DNA of 64,000 nucleotides from Allantophomopsis cytisporea (Eukaryota > Ascomycota > Leotiomycetes > Phacidiales > Phacidiaceae). The DNA is taken from positions 558,001-622,000 of the forward strand of contig CP103035.1 in NCBI GenBank assembly GCA_024752435.1. Direction: 5' to 3'. The notes under the pieces are model-generated. The model worked only from the letters and a program-made list of their open reading frames with translations. It searched no databases and was not told the DNA's origin. Shown here in pieces: positions 48,174 to 59,642 of this stretch. The translations under genes and the position numbers were made by a program. The number at the start of each line of letters is the position of its first letter. Within the stretch, counting starts at the first letter, position 1.

Positions 48174-48185
48174 ATGCGCATTTGA
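48174..48185 (+). CDS. uORF 3 in the OPI1 leader (3 aa)
   Basis: Met-Arg-Ile-stop, in AAATGC context, 300 bases before the main start codon. It is a minimal uORF. Confidence 0.28.
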   Translation: MRI

Positions 48186-48485
48186 GCCGAAATCGACCAC
48201 AACGTTTGCTGATATCCTACTTACTTATTCCTCCCTCACCTTGCTTGCGACTTCATCTCAAATCTCACCTTTGCATCTATCACATCCTGAAAGCATCCTT
48301 CCTATTCCACGCATTGTCGAACATTTCTTTGAAGAAAAGAATTACACTATCGCCGACTGCGATACCTTAATAATCATCATCTTCTTCATTATTATCATCA
48401 TTGGCTGCGCGTCTGATAAAGGTGATTCCTTCGGCAGACGCTCACTAAACCGCTTCATCGCTTCATCACGAGGAAAGTGGTCGCG

Positions 48486-50235
48486 ATGGAGCAGAATCAC
48501 ATGCTTTCACACTCCGAAAAGCCTCCTTCCTACGCACAGTCGCACGACCCACAAACTCTGCATCTTCGTTCAGTACCCAATACAGATCTCTCGGATTTGC
48601 GACATGATCGTACTTTACCTCCTTTGCCTCCGCATTTGCCCCTAGACAAACATTATCGTCAAGCCGATGTCCTTGAGCCTCGCATTACGCCCTCGCCTTG
48701 GCCTTCGTCGAATCCTCTTACATCTTATTATCAGCCAACTCCAGCACACGCTTCTCCCATAAATAAAGCCAACGTGATGGTGGATTCGCCCAGTGCTATG
48801 GATATAGATGTCTCGACTCCGGATAGTCGAGGTAGAAGAGGAGGGAGTGTGCTTTCAATAGATGACCCAGATGTCCGCATCGCTGCGGAGGCACTGGGCG
48901 ATCTACGAGCAGGTGCGCAAAATTGTCTTGCAGTCCCCAAAGAACTACAATCACTAACCTGCTACCGTAGATTTCATTACTTCTCCACCTCATCAGCACA
49001 CATCTTTACCCACATCGACACCGACATCTTATACAAACCAACTCGCGCCCGAACCTTTACTCTCTCTTCTCACCACAGCGCATCCATTACTCGGCAATAC
49101 AATCAATACTTCTTTATCTGCATATTCTGCTTCCAAGAATTATAGTCCTCGCTTCAAGTCGAGTGCGGAATATGTTGAACGCCGAATCACTCCTGTCGTC
49201 AATACCGTATCTACTGTCAATCGTGTTACAGGTGTAGAAGGTGGCGTGCGCTGGTTTCTCGGTGGCCGTAGACCCTCACATCATCAGCCTATTGACACCG
49301 AATCAGCCAACCAAGGTTCTAGTAAGCGTCGCAAAGTCCAGGACGATGATATAGATATGGAAACCGACAGGAATGGATCGCGGGACCCCTATCCCGTCCA
49401 TCGAGACCCCCAACATAGAGAAAGGAGACCAAGTCAGGGGTCAACTGTGGAAAGTCTGCCAGCATATGATGAGAACCGAAGCCCGAGTTATGAAGCACAG
49501 CAAGCTTTGGTGCCACAAGGTCCAGTAAGTCCCGGATCTAGCTGGCAGAGTCGCCTCATGCTCAGCACCAGTGGGCTCAGTATTGCCATGTCAGAAGAAT
49601 CCTTACGAAGCTTGAAATATTGTCTGAGTTGGTTGAGATGGGCAAACATGCATATTGGCAAGGTGATTGACGCTCTCAAGGCTGTCCTCGATGAGTATGA
49701 TGGCTCATCACCAGCAGCTATCACAAATGGAGACGGCGCAGACAAAGGGGCCTTAGTGATTCGAACAGATGCTGAGCGAAGTGCAATTAACGCGAAAGTT
49801 GCGGAGCTCAAATCTGATGTTCTCAAAACTTTGAAGGATGTAGTTGATGTGGTGTCGAAATACGCTGGCGGAGCTCTCCCGGAAAATGCGAGGGTACTTG
49901 TGAGAAGGCACCTTACCAGTCTACCACAAAGATTCAGACTAGCCAACGGAAGTGCACAGTCGAGAGAGGATGGGAGTAAGGAGGGAGAGGTGAGAGAGGG
50001 CGCGCACAGAGTTATGGTGTTGGCCAAGGAAGGTCTGGACATGATGGCGCAGGTCAGTGGAGTGCTTGATGGGACTATTGTCAGTGCTGAAGAATGGTGT
50101 GAGAGGTTGGGAAAGAAAAAGAGGGAAGAAAAGGAAGAGTTGAGTGAGAAGAGAAACAGCGTCCCAGACGAGGAGAGAGCAGGAATGCCTCTACCAATTC
50201 CAACCTCTGCGCAAGAAGATGTCAAAATGAGCTAA
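48486..50235 (+). CDS. OPI1: Transcription factor Opi1
   Basis: Two exons (48486-48912, 48971-50235) encode 563 residues. In yeast Opi1 senses phosphatidic acid at the ER and represses phospholipid-synthesis genes. The recognisable Opi1 block is SIDDPDVRIAAEALGDLRADF, split by the 58-base intron, followed by SPRFKSSAEYVERRITPVVN and GGVRWFLGGRR, a basic patch. A second conserved region is SWQSRLMLSTSGLSIAMSEE, then LKYCLSWLRWANMHIGKVI. The N-terminus is Pro/Ser/His-rich and the C-terminus ends in a Lys/Glu-rich helix and a disordered tail. I do not see an obvious FFAT motif or leucine zipper, so ER tethering as in yeast is unproven. I chose the ATG at 48486 (MEQNHMLSHSEKPPSY) as the first in frame. 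Its long leader has three uORFs. Confidence 0.9.
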
Positions 50236-50826
50236 GGATGAATGGGCTTACAGCACTGGTCCTCAAAATGTGGAAGATAGCTATTTTAAGACAATAGGGC
50301 TTGGCATGGCGTTTAGATATTTGTGAGAGCTTTTGGGTACGAATGTGGGCTTATGATGGCGTTTTTCTTGGTTAAAACTAGGGAGTTCAGTGATACCTTT
50401 TCTTTTCAGCAATTTTAATTTTAATCAATCAGCTGCATAGCATCTTCTTTTATAAAACTTTCCATATGCATTATTATTCACACACGGAGTCCACTTATCA
50501 TCAGTATTCTTGATTATACGTTTCATTTACTAATGCCTTGTTCGGGGGGATTACCAGCATCGAAGGTACAAAAAGACATGACATAAGAACATGACTCGAT
50601 CTTTTCTTTGGTCTATCATTTACGTGTCCTCTGTACCGACTGAGGATAGTTGAAGTTGTTGAGAATCCGTCATGTTCGTGATCGAAACACCTGTCAACAT
50701 ATTCACTGCTGCCTAAAGCTATTCATATAAGCCTCTGGATCGCCCGCGACTCCTCCAATCCAAATTCTTGTCTAATTCACAATATTGAGTACTATTTTTC
50801 ATATATACATACAAATTTTTTTACAA
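50236..50826. other. Spacer between OPI1 and the ankyrin gene
   Basis: About 590 bases. The last part has TATATACATACA-type sequence and T-runs directly before the ankyrin-protein start. I see no other feature. Confidence 0.55.
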
Positions 50827-52077
50827 ATGCACAACATGGGTTACATTGATACCGAAGACGATGACTTCGTTCTCGTTAGCAGCCACTTTGAGCTTCGACT
50901 TCCTGATAAACTGACCGATGACGAGATCTCGGTAACAGTAAAGGAGTCGTTGGAGATGTCGATGGACGTTGAAGAGCTCTCCTTGACGAAGAAAAACCCG
51001 AATGCTTTCGATAATTCAACCTCTCAAAGATCATCCATTCACTCAAGTGCAGTAGAGACGACTTCTACGTCCGGGGCTGAGGGGCAAATGCAAGTGTCAG
51101 AAAGCAGTTCTTCAAGTGATTCAAGAGTCGCAATCACTAAGAGAGACATCTCAGGGACACCCGAGGAATTCTGTTGGATCTATCAAGCAGATGCTCAATA
51201 CAACATCTTCGATCCCAAACTCTCATTCCAGGTTGAGGGCGCCAAGAAGCGCAACAGAATCCGGAACCAACCTAATCCATATCCCAATTCCCCAAAGTTA
51301 GGCGACATCGAGTACCTCTACCTATCCCCTCACTCCCAAGACAACAACCCGTCACCATCCTTCAGCCGTTTGGATACCAAGCCACTTCGTCCCTGGATCC
51401 CGTCTTCTGCCTCCATCGAACTCATGCACTTCTTCACCCATCCGTACCTCACACATGTCACAGCTCGTCAATTCGCAGACCCGAAGCACAACACTGTCCT
51501 TCACATCGCCGCCGCCGAGGGTTGCTACGATGCTGTCGCCTACCTGCTCATGTGGGCGCCAGATCTTGGGTTAGGTTTCGTGAACGCGCGCAACGCTCAT
51601 GGCGAGACGCCACTTGAGCTGGCGGTTTACGGGAGTCATGCGGACGTCGTGCGCTTGTTAATCGAGTACGGGGCCAATTGGTGCGTGGGTTATGAGCCAT
51701 TAATTCTGGCCTGTAGGGATGCGCATACGATTAAGGCACTGGTGGATGGTGGAGCCCCCGTTAATGCTGCTGGAAAGAGGATTGAAACAGTGTTGCATCG
51801 ATTGTGTAGGGAGTGGCCCGCTCATGAGAAGGAAATCGAGAAGTTGATTAGGCTGGAGCTTGGAGTCAATGTTGATGCTAAGAACTGGAAGGGTCAGACG
51901 GCCTATGAATGCTTAAGAGATAGTGTCAAGCGATCGAGAGCAGGACGTCTGCTTTGGAACGAGATGTCTTTGGAGGGTAAAAGAGGCCTTAAGGGGCCCG
52001 CCGAGATCTCTGTTTGGCCCGTCATACTAAACGAGCTTCCTTTCATGTTTGTCAGTTTTATGGCTGGACGATGTTAA
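50827..52077 (+). CDS. Ankyrin-repeat protein
   Basis: One exon encodes 416 residues starting MHNMGYIDTEDDDFVLV; Met4 is an alternative start. The N-terminal ~110 residues are acidic, then Ser-rich. After a Pro/Asn-rich linker, ankyrin repeats fill about residues 215-385. Clear units are HNTVLHIAAAEGCYDAVAYL, then GETPLELAVYGSHADVVRLL and a degenerate unit at YEPLILACRDAHTIKALVDG; a last one covers ETVLHRLC and VDAKNWKGQTAYECL. Such repeats bind protein partners. There is no signal peptide, catalytic domain or heterokaryon-incompatibility domain. It follows OPI1 on the same strand, 590 bases away. Function is unknown. Confidence 0.82.
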   Translation: MHNMGYIDTEDDDFVLVSSHFELRLPDKLTDDEISVTVKESLEMSMDVEELSLTKKNPNAFDNSTSQRSSIHSSAVETTSTSGAEGQMQVSESSSSSDSRVAITKRDISGTPEEFCWIYQADAQYNIFDPKLSFQVEGAKKRNRIRNQPNPYPNSPKLGDIEYLYLSPHSQDNNPSPSFSRLDTKPLRPWIPSSASIELMHFFTHPYLTHVTARQFADPKHNTVLHIAAAEGCYDAVAYLLMWAPDLGLGFVNARNAHGETPLELAVYGSHADVVRLLIEYGANWCVGYEPLILACRDAHTIKALVDGGAPVNAAGKRIETVLHRLCREWPAHEKEIEKLIRLELGVNVDAKNWKGQTAYECLRDSVKRSRAGRLLWNEMSLEGKRGLKGPAEISVWPVILNELPFMFVSFMAGRC

Positions 52078-53345
52078 GGACTTCAGTGCAATATACGCAC
52101 TTGCTGGGCAGATCGTACAAGTGCCTTTGTTACACTGAATTACATATTTTCAGAGCGTAATTGCTATTCAATCCTGTCATAATAAACCTACAAGGCAACA
52201 GACCTCCTGAATCATCGCTATCTAAAGACCTAAATACGTCACGGTCTTGTTGTTTTCTTTTATATTTGGTTGCCTGCCTCTAAAACTAGCACAACACACA
52301 ACAAATACAAGTCAATTGAAGTTCTTCGGTTTACGATGCGAGACTAGTCATTAACTAGAGCAGTCTCTATCCTTCTAAGAGCCTTAATATCCCATTACTA
52401 GCAATGCGTTAGTAGGAATCTTTCCTTACCCTCTGATTCCCAAGTCAAATGCTGTCAGTCTCATATCTCTCATATCTTGCACACAGCCTCTCGTACTTCA
52501 TACATGTTTTCTCTAGACTACACTTAGGGCGGTAGCGAGGCGGTTTGTCTTAAGAATAGACAGGATAAGAGCTCGACGGGAGTCTCTATCAAAATAGTCG
52601 CTGACAGAGCTCGATAGTCCTAGAAGGTTATTGTTGAGATCAAGCTTGGGTCAAGACTAGGAAATCCTGTCATTTTCCGAGATGAATAGCTATACTCGTT
52701 GGAACATAGGTTGTCGTAACTTGGCTGTAAAGAGAGCGCGGTTCTCTGTTATCGACACTGTTGTTGAATCTATATGACCACGGTCTGTGATATCCGTAGT
52801 CTCGAAGATACGTTCCTTTTCGTTCCTTGTCGCGTCGGAAGTCGTTGTCTTAGTAGTGCAGCCTACTTGATACCTAGTAGACGCCTTGAAAATACTCGGG
52901 AATCGTTCACGAATATAGGTATGTATGTTTCGATGATTAGACCAAGCGTAATTAGCGAACTAAATTGAGGAGCTATAAGTATTTAGCGTGGAATTATATA
53001 CGTGCAGATAGGCAAAATAAGATTGTTGTGTCATGGCTGGTTACAGTCATTCGATACCATTGATATATGTGTTGTCTGTGACTTAGCATTAGTAAATGGA
53101 TACGGGAAATGGTCACAGTGTCTTCTAGTTGACTGTTCACGGTAATAGTCCACATCCACAAACAGCAGATGTGTTGTATGAGTCCACTCATGAATGACAG
53201 CTTGTTATATGATGCTTAGCTGAGAAGTCAGACCATACATAACTCGCTCAAGCCTGTAGAGTTGGTTGACATGAACCTTCATAATCTTAAAATGTACAAT
53301 AGTATACAGTCCGCCGCGAATACTGCCCAAATGAAGTTACCAATG
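52078..53345. other. Gene-free spacer
   Basis: About 1.27 kb between the convergent ankyrin and mL57 genes. Open frames are short and without motifs, and I see no repeat or RNA gene. Confidence 0.5.
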
Positions 53346-54229
53346 CTATGAGATCCCCAGAGGCTTTAAGACACGGTCTCTCGCATAACTCGCCGCAACC
53401 TCTCCTCCACGCTGAAGCGCGATTGCGCCGATGATGGCATATATAGTTGAGGTCAGAACGACATTTTCACCAGACCCTTGCATATTTTTTGGCTATTAAG
53501 CGTCAGCCATAGAAACAACATCTTTGCACATATACTTACATTCTTTGGCTTCCACCGTGTAACCTCCGCCAATCCATGAGTCTTTGCCAAGGTCCCAAGT
53601 CGTTCTTTGGATAGGATATATAATAGATGCGCGTTGCTCAAGTTCTCTAGGCCTCGCGTAGCTGGGTGCTCGAAAGATGCGCGTTCACTACTACGCTGTC
53701 CTTGAGTTGCAGTAGCCGTTGGCGAGTGGAGAAGCGCGAAGGTTGTTTGCAGTTGCAGGATCCGTCGTCCTATATGATACTCAGCTTCAGACTTGAATGT
53801 ATCACAGGCGTACTCACCGAAGAAAGCTAATCTGTCATTAAATCCTCTTCTTCCCTGATCGAAACTCTTGTGTGTAACCGCCAACCATTTTATCTCATCC
53901 GTAAGTACTTTGTCTCCGTTCTTGCCTAAGAACATCACATAGGCCCGATCCAATAATGCTGGGTCCTCGTTCACAGTATATGCCTTTCGGGGATCCTTTA
54001 TTCTCGGGTGGAAGGGTGCCATCATCTGCTTTGGTGTGTATGACCATCTTGGTCTCTCTCTGGTCTGAAGTTCTTGCGGCTCATTCGCTCTCAATGTCGA
54101 CGTTGAGAACTGTTGTGTAGAAGACAAGCTCGCCGCCGCCGTCACCGAGGTACCACTTTGGCGCAGGCATTGTTGTCGTATTGGTCGCGCAATACCATGG
54201 AAAATTTGCATTGACGCTCTGGAAGCCAT
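53346..54229 (-). CDS. MRPL15: Mitochondrial large ribosomal subunit protein mL57
   Basis: Three exons (54229-53818, 53769-53540, 53492-53346) encode 262 residues. The N-terminus (MASRASMQIFHGIARPIRQQ...) is a mitochondrial presequence, rich in Arg and Ser with few acids. The body is an RNase III-like fold: LAVTHKSFDQGRRGFNDRLAFFG, then RRILQLQTTFALL, and the C-terminal STIYAIIGAIALQRGGEVA. Fungal mL57 (yeast MRPL15) is a structural mitoribosome protein with an inactive RNase III domain. Here FFGRRIL stands where active enzymes have FLGDAVL, so an acidic catalytic residue is absent. Introns are 48 and 47 bases. It shares a 246-base upstream region with RTT109. Confidence 0.9.
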
Positions 54230-54475
54230 TGTGTCGGGGTGTGAAGCTCAATTTCTTGTGTGTAGCCCGTCTTCATAATCCGCTACCCTGTCGTCCTGGG
54301 CCTCAAAATAATTGAGGAACTTCATGATCTCGGAAGCTAATCCAAATTGGGCTAACGTTCGGCCACTCTACACGCTTCGCGTCTTCCCGTCGCGTCTCCA
54401 ACATCGAACTTTACTTCACCGTCACTGGGCATTGTATACAGGCCATGACGCTCACTTTTTGTTGTAACATCAACT
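54230..54475. promoter_or_regulatory. Bidirectional upstream region, mL57 and RTT109
   Basis: Two divergent start codons are 246 bases apart, so the promoters must overlap or abut. No consensus TATA is evident on either strand. Confidence 0.55.
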
Positions 54476-56134
54476 ATGGCTGACATGTTCGGCAACGGGG
54501 TGCGAGGCAAATTCGGACTGGAGGAGAGGCTTGCTGACGCTCTTCCCAAAGATGAATTATTTCGTATATTCCACATTTCTACACCTCCTAGCAAAACCGA
54601 AGCAATCTACTCGGCGCCGCCCAATGCAAGACCAGACAAGACGTATTGTGAAAGCCACTTCTTAGCTATCTCTATTGATGTCAATAAGGAGACTTTACGA
54701 GATGGAAACGTGCTTGTATTCGCGATTGAAGTACTCGTATACTCAACGGCATTTGCGACTACATTCTTCGTATCGAAGGCCGATTCCACAGGTTACCTAC
54801 ATCATTTGAATCTCCCCAAAAGCTCCACATCCCCAATCCGCGTCGTCAGCTCTATTCTGCTTGAATACCTTGTGGAATGCCGTCGGAGACCAGGAGTTCG
54901 GAATATTGTCTCTTTGTTTGCACGAGCCCAGGACCAATACCTATTCCCAGGGAGCATCGAAAATAGCGGTAAGCATGTTCTAGATGATAGAGGGCTGGTG
55001 AAATGGTGGTGTGGAGTGCTGGATCCTATTATCGGCAAACACTCAAGAAGTACTATCGTTCCGACAGGCCCAGAATCAGGTTGGGGCGAAGTCAGAGGGT
55101 ATCTTATTGTGCCTGGATCTGAAAATTCAGCCTCATTTGTGCCACCTATGTCGAAAAGTCGGTGGACTGTTGGAGATCCCCTGCGTGAAATATCTCACTA
55201 TCCAGTCGATGTGCCACCGACCTGCTTAATACCACACTTTCCCGACGACCCAAAGGCAAGATTTCTCGACGAACTCGACGACGAACTTGCTAAAAGCAAA
55301 GATGGGTCAAGCAATGGGCAATGGAGGAGCGTGAAGACACTTGGTCAGTTTTGGGAGGCTATGGAATTCCGGCAGGAATGCTCTGCTGGACGATTGGTTG
55401 GATTTATCTGGGTTGTCTTCAGCCCAACGAAACCACTATCATCAATAGATGAAGACATAGGTGAAAGTCAGACTTCTGTCATAAGTGCGACCACAGACCT
55501 CACATCACAATCGACGATTTTATCCCCCACACAGCGAACTCAGGGAAGTCCACCGTCTTCACCTGCCAGACAAGACGACGATTGGGTACCCGGTAGTTCA
55601 CAGCAGTCCACGCAGTCCCATACATCCCGCACTTCCAGTGCTACAAAGAGGCAGAGGCTTCAGGGTACTATTGTTCCTCGACAACCACGAATTAAAACCC
55701 ATAATAAACGTTACTCGTTCAACGGACCAGAGAATACTCTGTACTACACCTGGCCAGCAGATGGTCGAGGGCAACTAGTTTTGAGCAAGAAAGACTACAA
55801 ACGCGCGACTGAGCTGTTGCTGCGTCTTGATTTTGCAAACCTTGAAATAGCTCATGGGAGTACACAAAGGTGGATTACAGAGTTACAGATGGGTGCTTCA
55901 GAGAGTGAACGCAATGCTTTTGGCGCTATCGTGAGAGGTAGAAGGGCTTTTCAGATGCGAGGTACGACAGCTGCTACAGGTGTCCAAACACTGAACAAGG
56001 GGCTCGTGAGAAAGAAGCGGAAGCCAGAGACTGAACCGGTATCTTCAAGTGACCCGGAGAGAGGAGTGTCCAGCAGCGTCCCTACAGTTAATGTGTTGGG
56101 TTCGGGAATGCTAAGGAAGAAACCAAAGACATGA
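54476..56134 (+). CDS. RTT109: Histone H3K56 acetyltransferase Rtt109
   Basis: One uninterrupted exon encodes 552 residues. Rtt109 acetylates newly made histone H3 at Lys56 (with Asf1) and Lys9 (with Vps75), supporting nucleosome assembly and genome stability. The N-terminal part matches the family: LEERLADALPKDELFRIFHI, STPPSKTEAIYSAPP, RPDKTYCESHFLAISIDV, FATTFFVSKADSTGYL, and RGLVKWWCGVLDPI, followed by FWEAMEFRQECSAGRLVGF. A long Ser/Gln-rich insertion (~320-425), probably disordered and carrying KRQR, precedes the last part of the fold (RYSFNGPENTLYYTWPADGR, ATELLLRLDFANLEIA). The C-terminus has two basic clusters (RKKRKP, RKKPKT) that likely act in nuclear import, as described for Rtt109. 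The start MADMFGNGVRGKFG lacks an upstream in-frame alternative. Confidence 0.94.
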   Translation: MADMFGNGVRGKFGLEERLADALPKDELFRIFHISTPPSKTEAIYSAPPNARPDKTYCESHFLAISIDVNKETLRDGNVLVFAIEVLVYSTAFATTFFVSKADSTGYLHHLNLPKSSTSPIRVVSSILLEYLVECRRRPGVRNIVSLFARAQDQYLFPGSIENSGKHVLDDRGLVKWWCGVLDPIIGKHSRSTIVPTGPESGWGEVRGYLIVPGSENSASFVPPMSKSRWTVGDPLREISHYPVDVPPTCLIPHFPDDPKARFLDELDDELAKSKDGSSNGQWRSVKTLGQFWEAMEFRQECSAGRLVGFIWVVFSPTKPLSSIDEDIGESQTSVISATTDLTSQSTILSPTQRTQGSPPSSPARQDDDWVPGSSQQSTQSHTSRTSSATKRQRLQGTIVPRQPRIKTHNKRYSFNGPENTLYYTWPADGRGQLVLSKKDYKRATELLLRLDFANLEIAHGSTQRWITELQMGASESERNAFGAIVRGRRAFQMRGTTAATGVQTLNKGLVRKKRKPETEPVSSSDPERGVSSSVPTVNVLGSGMLRKKPKT

Positions 56135-57716
56135 GTTTGACCCAACTCGTTAGGTGATATCATGGGGGGTTAAGGGGCGTTGGATAGCGAAATCATCTTC
56201 TTGATTAAAACGTTTCGAATTTCAAGGTCCACAGCGATCGTTAAAAGTACTGAGAAATTACTTATGCTTTCCAAGTCGAGTAGACTCTAATGGTATCGGT
56301 GCCTAAAGTGACCCAAAGTCCCATCAACATTGTTTCTGTACCAGGAATTCTAAAAATAATCTTGAGCTGAGGTAGATGACGAAGTATCATTGTTTTGAGG
56401 AGTATTATCAATCACAACAATCAGCATCATAGCACAAGTGTACAAAACCTGAAATTGTTAAAAATGCTGGAGGCTCGTATTAGATTCCAAGAAGCGTTCT
56501 CTCCAAGAACTCATCCTCACATTCAGCCACCTCTCCGAGGAGACCTACCTTATCTTAGCTGGCCGTCGAAGCCTTGATACAAATAATTTTTACGGTACAG
56601 ACATCTCATCTTATATTTGCTCTACACTTAATGATTCTAATAGACAGTAATTTAAATTGCAGTGGGCTTCTACTTCCTAGTATTTACCGGTTCTATCGTT
56701 ACCTTATAAGATTTGTGCTTCGCTGTGTACTATAGTGTTGAAGTTCTTGAGATATATGAATGAGAGTAACTTCAGAAGCAGGCTTCGTTTTCTTCCTCAG
56801 TTTCTGACATATGGGTATACGGCGATGCTACAAGTAATTGTATCTGATGGCGGATAGTAGATTCGAAATGATGGTTCTTCGAATCCCTTTTATCAAAACA
56901 CTTTATCTACTACTTTAACGTCGGAAAGCTGACAAACGCACGGTTGCGTATTGAGATCGAAGCCTTTCCCGCCCTAGTCTCCAATAGTGGGGTAGATACT
57001 AATTCCCGGTAACAAGAATGCGTTAAGAGTATTTCTACTCTACTTTCAACGTCTGTCTGTTCACCTTGGGTATGTTTTCTTCCTTTTTCCAAGATGCACG
57101 AAACGACACAATTCAAAAATCATAGACACATCAAGTCAATATCAGACACAGTCGCATATCAAATTTCAGCGTAACTCACCTACATACTTATACAATTATT
57201 TCGTATTCCCTCCTCAGTGAGAAGAGTCCCGGACAAAATCCATTTGATCAACAATCTTTGCCGGATCAAGAAGTCTATCCCTGTCCACCTTATCGCGCTG
57301 CCCATTTTTGCAATGATAAAGTTTGATAAGCAAACAACTTTGTTGTCTCTCTTCGTGCCATCACTCTTGTACTACTTACTAGCTTACTCTACTGACACTG
57401 CCATATATCGCTTACATAAAGACTTCTGAACTACCCTGCAACGGAAATCCGAACCAGCTGGTGCTCTTGCATGGAATGTATGGCAGTAGCAAATCTATGA
57501 CGAGTGTCTGATAGCTCGCATACACCTTCGCTTGATAGCATTGTAGTAAGACGCTGCAATCTTGTGTCCTTCTCCTATCTATTGTGAAACTAGGAATGGC
57601 GCGTACATGTGATTTATAATGGGGTTAGTTATCGCCGCGGCAGTCCTTCAGAAGGCGATTGTTGATAACAGTCTTGATAGTGCCTCTATCATGAGTTTCT
57701 AGATACGTAGGCTCTG
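56135..57716. other. AT-rich gene-free spacer
   Basis: About 1.6 kb upstream of the MFS gene. Open frames are short; no motif, repeat or RNA gene is recognised. Confidence 0.5.
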
Positions 57717-57723
57717 TATATAC
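57717..57723 (+). promoter_or_regulatory. TATA-like element of the MFS gene
   Basis: TATATAC lies 152 bases before the ATG at 57869, in a region otherwise without a stronger candidate. Confidence 0.3.
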
Positions 57724-57868
57724 ACTTCATGTTCCTCTTGTCTTAGCAGGTTGGATCTTCTATAGTTTATGTTTTTGATTCACATTGTATTTGATATTAC
57801 TTATTGTTTGAGTTCTCCTTTGCTTGCTGTTCGACTGCATAAAACATCTCGATATCGAAGGTTTCACT

Positions 57869-59642
57869 ATGGCCGAAGCAGAAGGAAAATCTGCTGCAAC
57901 TATGGCGGAGAAACCGATAGTCAATGCACCACAGGTCGATGAGGCTCTGAAGTTTTTACGGCAAGAAGGAGAATCGTTTGAATTTACCACGGAAGATGAG
58001 AAAAGATTGGTCAGGAAGATTGACTGGATGATTATGCCTCTAATGGTATGTATTTATTGGCAAGGGCATGAAGATCCTTCTGCTGATGACTCTCAAGTGG
58101 GCATGTTATTTTCTCCAATACTTAGATAAAACTTTGAGTAAACAATCCCTCCATATACACGTCAGGAGAACTGTTTCTGATCAATGCTGTAGTAAATTAC
58201 GCAAATGTAATGGGTTTGAAGGACGATACTGGCACCTCGGCAGCGCAATTCTCCTACCTCGCATTGGTATTCTATGTCACCTATCTGGTTTTCGAACTTC
58301 CTCAAGGCTGGGGTATGCAGCATTTCCCTACAGCAAAGTACCTTGCTGTAAATGTTATTTTTTGGGGGTAAGTTTCTTCTGTAGCTTATTTGGCGCGCAC
58401 CTGAACTAATATTCTAGACTTTGCGTCACAATGAACTGTGCTTGTAAAAGCTTTCCCGCACTTGTCGCTGTTCGTGTTCTGTTGGGCTGCTTTGAGTCTG
58501 CGGTAGCTCCATCATTGCTCATTATAACCGGAATGTGGTATAAGAAATCCGAACAGCCTGTACGCTGTGGTATCTGGTACTTGGGTACCGGGACTGGCAC
58601 AATCATCGGCGCTCTCGCATCCTATGGCTTCCAGCATTATACAGGTACACATTTCAAATCATGGCAGGTCATGTTCCTAATGTTTGGATTAATCACCATT
58701 GTTGTTGGTATCTGCGTGTTTGTCTGGCTTCCAGATAACCCAATGAGTTGCAAGTGGTTAAGCAAGGAGGAAAAGATGTGGGCTATCGAACGCCTGAGAG
58801 AGAATCGGACCGGTATTGAAAACAAGACCTTCAAGACCTCACAGATGCTGGAGACTTTGAGAGACCCTCACACGTGGATGCTGAGCTTGATCACTGTATC
58901 CAGTAATGTATCCAACGGAGCTGTCTCGAGTTTCCAAGCTACAATTATCAAAGGGTTTGTTTACCTCTCCATTCTGATTATGAGAGGCTAATTAGCTTTC
59001 AACAGCTTCGGATACACATCTAAACAGACAGCCCTTCTATCAATTCCAGGAGGGGCTGTTTCCATCGTATCCATTCTCTTGGCAACCTATGTGGCTGGTC
59101 GTACTAACACCCGTGGCCTGAATATCATCGCTCTTATCATTCCGGCTATCATTGGCGGAGGTTTGATGGCTTTCTTGCCTGACAATGCTCGTGCGGGTAA
59201 GCTTATTGGTAACTACATGACCAATGCTATTGGTGCATCTCTCCCTCTGGTTTATTCGTGGGTAGCTGCAAACTTCGCCGGCCACACCAAGAAAGTTACC
59301 ATGAATGCTATACTTCTAATGAGCTTCTGTCTCGGTAGGACACCTAGATCTCATTTAAGTTGAGATCTGGTCTTGCTAACCGGAATTATAGGCAACATTA
59401 TTGGACCACTTACTTTTACGGGTGCAACTTACCCCACCTATACACCTGCTAAGATAGCTATTATGGCTACTGGGGCATTGGCTATTGCGGCGACATTCAT
59501 GTTGATGTGGAAGTACAATCATGAAAATAAAAGGAGAGACAGAATCATTCTCGGAACACATGAAGGGGGTGCGCATGTAGAGGATAGCGAGTTCATGGAT
59601 CTGACAGACAGACAGAACCTCGAATTTAGATACTGTCTGTAA
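57869..59642 (+). CDS. MFS transporter, Dal5/Tna1 (anion:cation symporter) family
   Basis: Six exons (57869-58045, 58098-58137, 58193-58367, 58418-58954, 59006-59334, 59392-59642) encode 502 residues. After a soluble N-terminus, KIDWMIMPLMWACYFLQYLD and KTLINYANVMGL are hallmark sequences of allantoate/nicotinate-type permeases; exons 1-3 must be joined to make them. Further family blocks are FELPQGWGMQHFPTAKYLAV, RVLLGCFESAVAPSLLIITG and the GIWYLGTGTGTIIGALASYG helix. WLPDNPMSCKWLSKEEK ends the first half. The second half runs through SIPGGAVSIVSILLATYVAG and NIIGPLTFTGATYPTYTPAK. Twelve membrane helices are expected. Substrates in this family include allantoate, nicotinate, pantothenate and small peptides; which applies here cannot be told. 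Introns are 50-57 bases. Confidence 0.92.

Noticed and set aside
49488..50225. 245-codon frame, minus strand
   Set aside because: Antisense shadow of OPI1 exon 2.
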